Shown here: positions 27,552 through 34,233 of the stretch, one piece after another
Position numbering within the stretch: position 1 is the first letter of the stretch
Layout of the letters: each line of letters starts with the position of its first letter
From: Planctomycetota bacterium
GTDB lineage: Bacteria; Planctomycetota; B15-G4; JADJEK01
Assembly: GCA_016213895.1 (NCBI GenBank)
Contig: JACQZJ010000026.1
Coordinates: 1-34,233 of the forward strand
DNA: 34,233 nucleotides
Direction: 5' to 3'
The notes under the pieces: model-generated
The model's database searches: none
Seen by the model: the letters and a program-made list of their open reading frames with translations, nothing else
What the model was told of the DNA's origin: nothing
Translations under genes and position numbers: made by a program

Positions 27552-30500
27552 TCAAGGCCCTGGGGGAGGGGCGGCGACGCAGCGGAAACCGAGGGTGGCG
27601 TGACGGTACGCCGGAGGGCATCGGTCGACGCTGTACGACACGCATAGGAGGCATTGGAAGTCGTCGAACGAGCCGCCACGAGCGGCCCGGAGTACCCCCT
27701 CCTTGGGTCCGGTGGGATGCTCGCGTTCGGTCTGACGGTAGGGTCCGTACCAGTTGCGGCACCACTCCCTGACGTTGCCGCTCTGATCCCACGTTCCGTA
27801 CGGCCCGTGGCCAGCCGGATGACAGCCGACGGGCTGCAAGTGCCTCGATTCGTAGGCTGCTGCGTTCCTTTCGTCCCACCCTCCCACCCACGGCCATTCG
27901 CGCCGCGGTTCGGGGTTCTTGCTGCCATCGGCCAGGTACTCCCCGCCGCGCGCGGCCTTCTCCCACTCGGCTTGGGTGGGCAAGCGGACGATCCAGCCGG
28001 TTCGGGGAAGCGGAACCATATCGGTGAACCAGCGACAGAAAGCCTCAGCCTCCCAGCAGGAAACTCCCACCACCGGATAGTTGCTCGTCCGGGCCAACTG
28101 CTTGCGCCAGCTTCTGGGTGTCGTGACTGCGTTCTCTTCACGCCACGACCAGCCTTCTGCACTCCACAGCGTATGCTTGTCGTAGCCCCCATCCTCGACG
28201 AAGCGCCGGAACTCGGCAATGGTCACAGCCCAGCGCTGGATCGCGAACTCAGAGACCGTGACCAATACCATGGGCCGCTCGGAGCCGGACCAGAAGGGGC
28301 CCTCCGGGACTACGATCCAGCGCTTGTCATCCTCGAGCCGCGGGTCTCGTGTTCTGCCGAGACCCTCGGCCACCTGGATGCGAACGTTCAGAGGTGCTCT
28401 TTGCTTGGGATCCTTGAGCACTGCGAGCACGAAGCCCAGAGCCTCGCGGAGTGGCGAGAGCGTCTTTTCAGGCAGTTGAAACGCCTCCAGGTCCTTCAAG
28501 CACACGGCTGCTGCTGCCACGCGTGGCGCCCACTCTGTCGGGGGCGCCTTCTGGCCGACCAACTTGCGGAGGAACTCCTCGATCCGCTCCTCCGCAGATT
28601 GTTGGGCCAACACGCCGGCCGTCAGCGCCGTGACCTCGGCCCACGCCGGGTCCTCCAGGTGGCGGATCAGCTCGACCGCTGGGTCAGTGCCGTTGGCGAT
28701 CTGCTTCGCGATCAGGTACTCCTGAAAGGTGCGGTGGGGGAAGTGGACCTTGGGGCCGTCCAAGTGGATCAGGCCGACGTTGACCTCGAGGGCGTGCAAT
28801 AGCTCCCTGGCCTGGTCGCGGCAGAGGTCGTCATCGTTGCCATCCAGGCGCGTCGCGAGCAGGCGCTCGGCCTGGTCCCGGCCCAGCGCGTTCTTGCGTG
28901 CGCCGTCCCTGTCCCTGGCGTGGTGCATAGCGCGCGCCAGCGCCTGGAGGTGGCGGAGGATCGCCGGCGGCTTTCCCCACGGCCCGAGAGCCTCCCGCTG
29001 ACGCTCTACTAGGTACTCAACGCACTGGTCGTAGAGGATGGCCCGTTGCTCGGGCAGGCGCTTGCGCGCTCTGTAGACCAGCGCCAGCATGGTCAGGGTT
29101 TGGGGATTGGCGGCGAGGTTTCGCACTTCAGGCGAGCCCCGGACAGCGGCCTTCATCCCGGCCGCAACGCTCTCCGGGTCGCCTGCTGTCCGAGCCCAGC
29201 GGTTGAGGAACTCGTCCATCGCCTTGTCGTCAAGGGGCTGGATCTCCACCTCGTCGAAGCGAGAGAAGGCCTTGTCGCCGCCCCACGCCCGCGTGCGGCA
29301 GGCGACAACGAAGCGGTTCTTGTTGTCCTTCCATCCCGGGAAGGCGTCCGCGAAAGCCGAGATGGCGGCGGCAAGGCGCTTGCGGCTTCTTTCGCCTGCC
29401 ACCTCGTCAAGACCGTCGAGAAGGACCAGCAGGCCGCCGCAACAGAGCAGGCTCTCCATTCCCTCGCCGCTCAGCGCGATCCCGCTATCGGCGCGGATCT
29501 GAGCGGCAAGAGCATCGGGCCAGGCCGACACATCCGGGTCCCGCGCCACCTTGGTGGGCAACCGCTCGGCCAAGTGAGTGAGCCGGAAGAGGAGCGGCGG
29601 TGGCAGCGGCTCGAAGCCGAGGCGATCAGCAAGGCCGTGCTGGTCCGTGGTCGTCAGACCGCGCGCAAGGAGGAGGGCCACGTAGCGGAGGAGCGTGGTC
29701 TTGCCGGAGCCCGGCTCGCCGGTAATCGCGAGCAACTCGGATGTGGGCAGCACGTCCTTCAGGTCGAGGTCATCGCGTGCGGCGCCGGTCTCGGTGTCCC
29801 GATCCTCATGGCGCGTCCGGCGGCTGACGATGCGGAGCTTTACGTAGACGCGGTCCAGCTCGATGTTGTTCACGTCGCGAGTGCTGATCCCGGGCACGTC
29901 GACGTAGCGCAACCTCCGCACCAGCCATTCCAGGTACGGCCGCAGATCCAGCGTTGTGGCGGCAGTCAGTGGGGCACGCGCCAGGCCGGCGCCGATCGTG
30001 CGCAGGGGGACAGCCTCGGGAGGACTTCCTTGGTCGGCCTTGTCCAGGTTCTCGGTCGGCTCGGGCTTGAAGTCCCAGGTGCCGTCCTGGAGCTGCATCG
30101 CCCGGCGCGGCCAGAAGCGGATCTGCCCTGTTCCATCGGGGAGCAGCGCCAGCCGCCCGACCGCGTAGCCGTGGATGCGTTCTTTCTCGCCGTCGAAGGT
30201 CCTGAGGCCGGACAGCGATGCCGCCTGGTGGATTCTGCGCTCGACGCCGCCTCCCTTTCTCGTCGTCTCGCGCGCGTCCACGTGCAAATGCCCGCAGAGG
30301 TGCGCGACGATCCGGTCGTCCGCGAAGATCCCGGAGCGGTACCCAGCGAGCGCCCGCGACGACAGCCATGACGGCGGGTGGTGCGACACCAGGAGCACGC
30401 CGTGGTGGCGCCCTTCCCACTTGACCGCGTCGCCGCCGCAGGCCTGGTGGTACTGCTCTACCTCCAGTGCGAGCTTCCCCTGGTGGTTGCCGTCACCGAT

Positions 30501-31070
30501 CTGCAGGAACGCGCTGTTCAGCCCTGCGATGCCGAGGCGCAGCCGGCCGTCTTGGCTGGCGACGGTGGCGCTGAAGTCCTCGGGGAGCAGTCCGGGCTGG
30601 CGATCGGCGCCGACCCGGTCGCAGTCCTCCAGCCAACGCCGGTACGCCTGGAAGGCGTCGCTCACCATGGTGAACGCGTCGTTCCTCGCCAGGAAGTCGG
30701 CGCGCGCCTGGTCGTCGTCGAACTGCTTCAGATCGCGCAGCCGCGAGCGCACGTCCGACAGCGTTGGATCGGGCCGCACCAGGTCGTGGTTGCCGGGCAC
30801 AGAGTAGAGCGGCGCCCGGCCCGAGCCGACGCGCTCCAGCTCCGCGTAGAGATCGTCGAGCACTCCCTTGAGCCCCTCGAAGTCCGCGTCCGTCCCCCGG
30901 TGCGTCAGGTCGCCCGTGAACAGCACCACGTCCAGCGGCCCGCCCGCCAGCTTCAGCACTGCCTCCAGGTCCTCGAAGAACCGCTGCCGCACCCTGGGCC
31001 AGAGGTTCTTCGAATCCGGATGCCCCCAGTGCAGGTCGGTGAGATGCAGCCAGCGGATAGCCGACGACAT
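27552..31070 (-). CDS. Metallophosphoesterase-NACHT conflict NTPase with DGR-diversified FGE/CLec-like C-terminus
   Basis: The 1172-residue protein starts with a calcineurin-like phosphoesterase (about 1-310) bearing all metal ligands: D12 and H14 in TDLHWG, GDLTHRG (D54), GNHD (N94, H95), H230 in SHHPP and GHLH (H261, H263). NACHT (about 385-750) has GEPGSGKTT (K457) and LLDGLDEVAG (D552). A helical region and an FGE/C-type-lectin-like domain (about 915-1169) follow, ending in VR2. The phosphoesterase would be a nuclease or nucleotide hydrolase effector released on sensing, a different effector from the SIR2 protein but with the same sensor design. The genes converge on the cassette from both sides. 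GGAGGA precedes the ATG but is locked in an inverted repeat. Confidence 0.93.
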   Translation of the reverse strand: MSSAIRWLHLTDLHWGHPDSKNLWPRVRQRFFEDLEAVLKLAGGPLDVVLFTGDLTHRGTDADFEGLKGVLDDLYAELERVGSGRAPLYSVPGNHDLVRPDPTLSDVRSRLRDLKQFDDDQARADFLARNDAFTMVSDAFQAYRRWLEDCDRVGADRQPGLLPEDFSATVASQDGRLRLGIAGLNSAFLQIGDGNHQGKLALEVEQYHQACGGDAVKWEGRHHGVLLVSHHPPSWLSSRALAGYRSGIFADDRIVAHLCGHLHVDARETTRKGGGVERRIHQAASLSGLRTFDGEKERIHGYAVGRLALLPDGTGQIRFWPRRAMQLQDGTWDFKPEPTENLDKADQGSPPEAVPLRTIGAGLARAPLTAATTLDLRPYLEWLVRRLRYVDVPGISTRDVNNIELDRVYVKLRIVSRRTRHEDRDTETGAARDDLDLKDVLPTSELLAITGEPGSGKTTLLRYVALLLARGLTTTDQHGLADRLGFEPLPPPLLFRLTHLAERLPTKVARDPDVSAWPDALAAQIRADSGIALSGEGMESLLCCGGLLVLLDGLDEVAGERSRKRLAAAISAFADAFPGWKDNKNRFVVACRTRAWGGDKAFSRFDEVEIQPLDDKAMDEFLNRWARTAGDPESVAAGMKAAVRGSPEVRNLAANPQTLTMLALVYRARKRLPEQRAILYDQCVEYLVERQREALGPWGKPPAILRHLQALARAMHHARDRDGARKNALGRDQAERLLATRLDGNDDDLCRDQARELLHALEVNVGLIHLDGPKVHFPHRTFQEYLIAKQIANGTDPAVELIRHLEDPAWAEVTALTAGVLAQQSAEERIEEFLRKLVGQKAPPTEWAPRVAAAAVCLKDLEAFQLPEKTLSPLREALGFVLAVLKDPKQRAPLNVRIQVAEGLGRTRDPRLEDDKRWIVVPEGPFWSGSERPMVLVTVSEFAIQRWAVTIAEFRRFVEDGGYDKHTLWSAEGWSWREENAVTTPRSWRKQLARTSNYPVVGVSCWEAEAFCRWFTDMVPLPRTGWIVRLPTQAEWEKAARGGEYLADGSKNPEPRREWPWVGGWDERNAAAYESRHLQPVGCHPAGHGPYGTWDQSGNVREWCRNWYGPYRQTEREHPTGPKEGVLRAARGGSFDDFQCLLCVSYSVDRCPPAYRHATLGFRCVAAPPPGP
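27567..27686 (-). repeat. DGR variable repeat VR2
   Basis: This 120-nt segment aligns to TR without gaps. The 3' 27 nt are identical and the 5' 21 nt differ once. In the 72-nt core, 14 of 21 template adenines differ (AAC to TGC, GTC, TAC, CAC, ACC; GAC to GCC) but 13 of 51 other bases also differ, so VR2 is a less exact match to the present TR than VR1. It encodes residues about 1129-1168 of the metallophosphoesterase-NACHT protein and includes three cysteine codons absent from TR. Confidence 0.88.
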
Positions 31071-31083
31071 GGAGGAGTCCTCC
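31071..31083. promoter_or_regulatory. Inverted repeat covering the ribosome site of the metallophosphoesterase-NACHT gene
   Basis: GGAGGA-G-TCCTCC is a perfect dyad immediately before the start codon. On the mRNA the GGAGGA ribosome site could pair with UCCUCC, though a one-base loop forbids full closure, so partial pairing or a protein site is more realistic. The 243-base divergent region 31071-31313 shows nothing else I can name. Confidence 0.35.
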
Positions 31084-31313
31084 CTCTACCGCGGCCACCC
31101 AGGGCCGCGGCCCAGAAGCATAACCTCATGCCTCGCGATCGTCGAGGAGGAGCGACCAGCGCGGGAATGTCCCGCGCCGCGCCCAGTTCGGCACAACACA
31201 CGGGCGCGCCGTCCGTACCTCGGAGCGCCGCGCGCGGTTCTTCTTGATGATCCGCGCCGCGCTCCGTACAAGGTGTCGATCGGAACGTCCTTGCCCGAGG
31301 AGACCGCGCCTTC

Positions 31314-32096
31314 GTGAAGCGCTGCTTCATCTGCCTGCTGCTCGCCGGCTGCATGTCCGGCGGCTGCGCTTTCGTCGCGGATCGCGGCCTCGACCTGGCC
31401 CAGGTGGCGAACCTGTCGCTCGGCCTGTCCGAGGGCGTGGACCTGAGCGTCCGGGTCACGAAGGTGGTGCAGGCCGGCGTGGGCTCCTACCGCGGCCTGT
31501 TCTGGGTCGGGCTGAAGGACGGCCTTCTCGACGTCTGGCAGGAGGAGCGCAGCGAGTTCGGCCTGGGCCCGCTCTACATCCACGAGGTCTTCCGCGACCG
31601 CGGCGCGCGCCTGCTCGCCATCCGCTACCCGCTCTTCGCCGATCCCGGGTTCCGCGAGTACTCCCTCGACGTCACCCACCTCTCCGACCGCGGCTGGTTC
31701 GGCGCCGGCGCCACCGCGAACTTCATCTTCCTGGGCGTGGACGCGAGCCTCGAGCTGGCCGAACTCCTCGACTTCCTGACCGGCTTCGCCGCGTACGACC
31801 TGCTTCACGACGACGTCCACGGCCCGAGCCCCGAGGAGCTCTGCTTCCGCCTGAGCGGCGAGAACGCGCGCGTGCGCGACGCTGCCGCGCGCGCCCTGCG
31901 CCTGCGCTTCGGCGAGGACTTCGGCTACGTCATCTACTCGGCGCCGGATCAGAAGCCGGCCTGGCAGATCGCGGCCATCGAGCGCTGGCGCGAGTTCCTC
32001 GGCTTCCCGGCCGCGCGCGCGCCGCGCGAGGCCGAGGAGGCGCTCAGCCCGCCTGCTCCGGAGACTGCTCCGCCAGCTTCACCTGAAGGTCGCTGA
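31314..32096 (+). CDS. Lipoprotein, function unknown
   Basis: The GTG start gives MKRCFICLLLAGCMSGGCAF, a lipoprotein leader with lipobox LAGC. The 260-residue protein continues with FVADRGLDLAQVANLSLGLSEGVDLSVRVTKVVQAGVGSYRGLFWVGLKDGLLDVWQEER, a compact glycine-spaced segment, then a YSLDVTHLSDRGWFGAGATANFIFLGVDASLELAELLDFLTGF segment, and a Pro/Glu-rich tail. Similar lipoproteins may exist in related genomes, but I cannot assign a domain. AGGAG lies about 12 bases upstream of the GTG. The last 53 bases overlap the convergent DUF1844 gene. Confidence 0.65.
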   Translation: MKRCFICLLLAGCMSGGCAFVADRGLDLAQVANLSLGLSEGVDLSVRVTKVVQAGVGSYRGLFWVGLKDGLLDVWQEERSEFGLGPLYIHEVFRDRGARLLAIRYPLFADPGFREYSLDVTHLSDRGWFGAGATANFIFLGVDASLELAELLDFLTGFAAYDLLHDDVHGPSPEELCFRLSGENARVRDAAARALRLRFGEDFGYVIYSAPDQKPAWQIAAIERWREFLGFPAARAPREAEEALSPPAPETAPPASPEGR

Positions 32097-32334
32097 GCAC
32101 CGCCTGCAGGTACTCGTCCTCGTCCTCGCGCAGGTTGCCGCGCGTCTTTTCCGCGAGCATGTCCAGGAGTCCGATCACGTGGGCCGCGCGCGGCAGGTCC
32201 AGGTTCTTGCGCTTCAGCACCGGGCTCTCGAGGCAGCCCAGGCACACGAGCGCGGTCGAGGCCAGCTCGGTCACGAAATTCTTGAAGGTGACGGGCGGCA
32301 GGCTATCCCTGCCGGGGAGTTTCTTGCTGACCAT
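32044..32334 (-). CDS. DUF1844 domain protein
   Basis: The 96-residue protein shows the DUF1844 pattern: FKNFVTELASTALVCLGCLESP near the N-terminus, then NLDLPRAAHVIGLLDMLAEKTRGNLREDEDEYLQAVLSDLQVKLAE. It is a small helical cytoplasmic protein of unknown function found in several deep-branching phyla; the LG, dLprA-I-LldmL-eKT-GNL and late L-dL positions are all present. Its 3' end overlaps the convergent lipoprotein gene by 53 bases, so each transcript is partly antisense to the other. Confidence 0.8.
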   Translation of the reverse strand: MVSKKLPGRDSLPPVTFKNFVTELASTALVCLGCLESPVLKRKNLDLPRAAHVIGLLDMLAEKTRGNLREDEDEYLQAVLSDLQVKLAEQSPEQAG

Positions 32335-32500
32335 CTGGCCTCGGGCGGTCGCTCCGCGCGTCTGAAACCTCGCAGTCTACCTGCCAGCCGCGATGCCGCC
32401 CAAACGCGAGAGTTGAAGTTACCTCCAGGCCGAAAAGGAATACGTGCTCTATTCCCGCCCGGACGCTGCCCCGGGAGCGGGAACGGCGGAGACCAGCCCA

Positions 32501-33730
32501 GTGCCCGATCCCTGTCCTGCCCGAGCGCGCCTTCTTCACGCGGCATGCGCCGCGGCCCTCGCGCTCGCCTGGAGCGCGAGCCTGGCCCAAGCCGCGCCCG
32601 GCCCGGGCCGCACGAACGGCGGCGCGCCGGTCGCCGCGGACGCGGCAGCCCACGCCTTCTTGAAGAAGCACGGCGGCCGCAAGGCCGAGGACGGGTTCGC
32701 GGACCTCGTGCTGCGCGTCTCGGCCGAGGTCCCCGAGTTCGCGCCAGGCGGCGAGCGCGAAGACCCGCGCCTGCGCGCGCTGCGCGCGCTCGCGGCCGCG
32801 CTCGATGCGCCCGCGAACGCGTCCAAGGACCGCTTCAAGAAGCGCCTCACCTCCGGAGGCAGCGCGCCCTCCGACCCGCGCGACTTCCCCCTGCCGCGCG
32901 AGCTGATGTACCGCTTCGGCAGCCGGGAGCTCGAGGCGCTCGACCCGGACAGCAAGCGCATCGCGGCCGCGCTGAAGAAGGGCGAGGCGCCCGCGGCCGA
33001 GGACCTCACCGCCGAGAACCGCCTCGACTCCCTGCTGCGCGGCTGCCTGCCCGAGACCGAGCTGGCGCTCTCCGAGATCGAGCGCCGCCTGGACGTGCAG
33101 CAGAGCGCCGACCGCTTCGCCCAGTTCCTGGAATCGTGGCGCAACCACGGCCCGCAGGGCGAGGAGTCGTTCTACGAGGCGCTCGACCGCACGGCCGGCA
33201 CGGACGAGGAGGTCTTCTTCTACGACGCCATGCTCGCGGCCTTCGTGGGCGAGTTCGCCGGAGAGGCGGGCAAGCGCTGGAGCCGGAACGAGCAGCACGC
33301 CAACCACCAGCAGGCCTTCCTCACCTACCGCCAGTACCGCGGCATGATCGAGGCCACGGCCTTCAGCCTCGTGCTCCCGCCCGACGTGGCGCTCCCGGCG
33401 CGCCTCGCGCGCTACGACTACGGCGCGGTGGGGGCGGGGCTCTTCTCGCTGCGCCACGAGATCGACCTGCTGGCCGTGCTTCACGCCGGAAACGCCGAGC
33501 TGGTCGTGGAAGAGGTGCGCACGTTCCTCGCGGAGCACCGGCTGCCCGAGCCGCTCTGGGAGCGCTACGACCCGCTCGCGGACTTCGGCCGCGCCGTGCG
33601 CGAGGCGGTCGAGAAGAAGGTCTTCGCCGAGGGCTTGTCGCTGCACCAGGCCTGGGAAAGGCAGCGCGACGCGGGCGTCCGCCTGGCGGAGAGCATCCGG
33701 CGGGCCGCTGCGCAGGCGGCCGCGGGCTGA
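32501..33730 (+). CDS. Exported helical protein, function unknown
   Basis: The GTG start with GGCGGAGA upstream places a signal peptide at the N-terminus (RARLLHAACAAALALAWSASLAQA). The frame remains open to an ATG at 32444, but that start would bury the leader. The mature protein of about 380 residues is charged and mostly helical: LRALRALAAALDAPANASKDRFKKRL, SEIERRLDVQQSADRFAQFLESWRNHG, EEVFFYDAMLAAFVGEFAGEAGKRWSRNEQHANHQQAFLTYRQYRGMIEATAF, and EAVEKKVFAEGLSLHQAWERQRDAGVRLAES. No family is recognised. The 166-base region before it, after the DUF1844 gene, has no further gene. Confidence 0.62.
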   Translation: MPDPCPARARLLHAACAAALALAWSASLAQAAPGPGRTNGGAPVAADAAAHAFLKKHGGRKAEDGFADLVLRVSAEVPEFAPGGEREDPRLRALRALAAALDAPANASKDRFKKRLTSGGSAPSDPRDFPLPRELMYRFGSRELEALDPDSKRIAAALKKGEAPAAEDLTAENRLDSLLRGCLPETELALSEIERRLDVQQSADRFAQFLESWRNHGPQGEESFYEALDRTAGTDEEVFFYDAMLAAFVGEFAGEAGKRWSRNEQHANHQQAFLTYRQYRGMIEATAFSLVLPPDVALPARLARYDYGAVGAGLFSLRHEIDLLAVLHAGNAELVVEEVRTFLAEHRLPEPLWERYDPLADFGRAVREAVEKKVFAEGLSLHQAWERQRDAGVRLAESIRRAAAQAAAG

Positions 33731-33827
33731 CCCTCCGCGCGTTTCCTCCGCGCCGATCGCCGTGCACGACGCCCGGTTTCGGGATACTCTTCGAGCGCCC
33801 GGCACGCGCGGAAGGACGCACACCAGG

Positions 33828-34106
33828 ATGGACAGCCGCGTCGATGGACTCCTCGCCGAGCTGGCGAGCCGCTACTCCCTCACCGAACGCTTCCTGGCGG
33901 AACTCCGCCCCACGCTGGTCACCATCCTGGCGGATGAGCAGCTCAGCGCGCACCGCACCCACCTGCTCGAGCAGGTGGCGGAGACGTGCCAGCGCGACCA
34001 GGAGCTGCGCCGCGCCTTCGCGGCCCTGCGCCGCAGCCTGCAGCAGTTCTTCGCGCGCCTGGTGCGGGAGGCGGAGCAAGGCAAGGGGAAGCTCCCCGGC
34101 CGCTGA
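33828..34106 (+). CDS. Small helical protein, function unknown
   Basis: A 92-residue protein with AAGGA upstream of the ATG. It is predicted to be almost all helix: VDGLLAELASRYSLTERFLAELRPTLVTILADEQLSAHRTHLLEQVAETCQRDQELRRAFAALRRSLQQFFARLVREAEQGKG. There is no signal peptide or membrane segment. It reads like a regulatory or coiled-coil adaptor but no family is recognised. A GC hairpin follows its stop. Confidence 0.55.
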   Translation: MDSRVDGLLAELASRYSLTERFLAELRPTLVTILADEQLSAHRTHLLEQVAETCQRDQELRRAFAALRRSLQQFFARLVREAEQGKGKLPGR

Positions 34107-34112
34107 AAGGCG

Positions 34113-34134
34113 GCGCGCGCCGCGGGGCGCGCGC
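34113..34134. terminator. GC hairpin between convergent genes
   Basis: GCGCGCGCC and GGCGCGCGC form a perfect 9-bp stem with a GCGG loop, seven bases after the stop of the small helical protein and six before the stop of the minus-strand gene. There is no T-run; it may serve both transcripts. Confidence 0.45.
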
Positions 34135-34139
34135 GGACT

Positions 34140-34233
34140 TCAGCACGCGGCCGGGCCCGCGGCCGACGGCGCCGCGGCGTTCTCGCCGCCGCGCGCGGCG
34201 CGGTGCGCGAGGGCCGCGCGCACGAACGACGCG
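34140..34233 (-). CDS. C-terminal fragment of a minus-strand gene
   Basis: From the right edge the minus strand reads ASFVRAALAHRAARGGENAA and about ten more residues to a TGA. The alanine-rich, stop-free frame and its location after a hairpin between convergent ends suggest the tail of a real gene, but 30 residues cannot be identified. Confidence 0.35.
   Translation of the reverse strand, partial: ASFVRAALAHRAARGGENAAAPSAAGPAAC

Noticed and set aside
25813-27966. Minus-strand open frame of 717 codons spanning Avd, TR, RT and VR2
   Set aside because: It crosses three functional units and has no domain; adenine-rich TR and RT motifs on the other strand explain the region.

Overview
This is a high-GC window from a Gram-negative bacterium. 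Several lipoprotein signal peptides, an exported penicillin-acylase-type hydrolase, a YddG-like exporter, a DUF1844 protein and a REP-type tyrosine transposase point to a large-genome lineage such as Planctomycetota or Myxococcota. No rRNA or other phylogenetic marker settles this. I saw no tRNA genes and no CRISPR array.

Positions 1-19,400 are mostly ordinary chromosome: a membrane protein and a CPBP intramembrane protease, a WPLY-repeat lipoprotein, a 50-residue FG-GAP stub, a YddG-type exporter, a TPR protein, a penicillin-acylase-family lipoprotein, an isocitrate dehydrogenase gene broken by an internal deletion and frameshift, a small secreted protein, a 1499-residue hybrid histidine kinase, a small membrane-anchored protein, methionyl-tRNA synthetase, an EI24/CysZ-like membrane protein, glutaryl-CoA dehydrogenase and a REP-type Y1 transposase.

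Positions 19,400-31,100 hold the main discovery: a complete diversity-generating retroelement (DGR) that targets two large immune-type NTPases. In order: (i) a 1731-residue protein with an N-terminal domain, TPRs, SIR2, NACHT and an FGE/C-type-lectin-like domain ending in variable repeat VR1; (ii) a helix-turn-helix protein; (iii) an Avd-like four-helix accessory protein; (iv) a 120-nt template repeat (TR); (v) a structured spacer; (vi) a DGR-type reverse transcriptase with YMDD; (vii) on the opposite strand, a 1172-residue protein with metallophosphoesterase, NACHT and an FGE/C-type-lectin-like domain ending in variable repeat VR2. TR, VR1 and VR2 are each exactly 120 nt in my alignment. All 21 adenines of TR lie in a 72-nt core; 18 of them are substituted in VR1 and 14 in VR2. 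Both VRs, but not TR, are followed by a GC hairpin and then by 10-bp-phased TTTCCGC repeats, which are candidate target-site marks.

The inferred logic is that the retroelement rewrites the ligand-binding face of a C-terminal sensor domain. Ligand binding would drive NACHT oligomerisation, which activates one of two different N-terminal effectors: an NAD-consuming SIR2 domain or a metallophosphoesterase. DGR-diversified conflict NTPases are known as a class. The pairing of two unlike effectors on one TR, the phased repeats and the HTH gene are the parts most worth following up. Positions 31,100-34,233 return to uncharacterised lipoprotein, DUF1844 and exported-protein genes.
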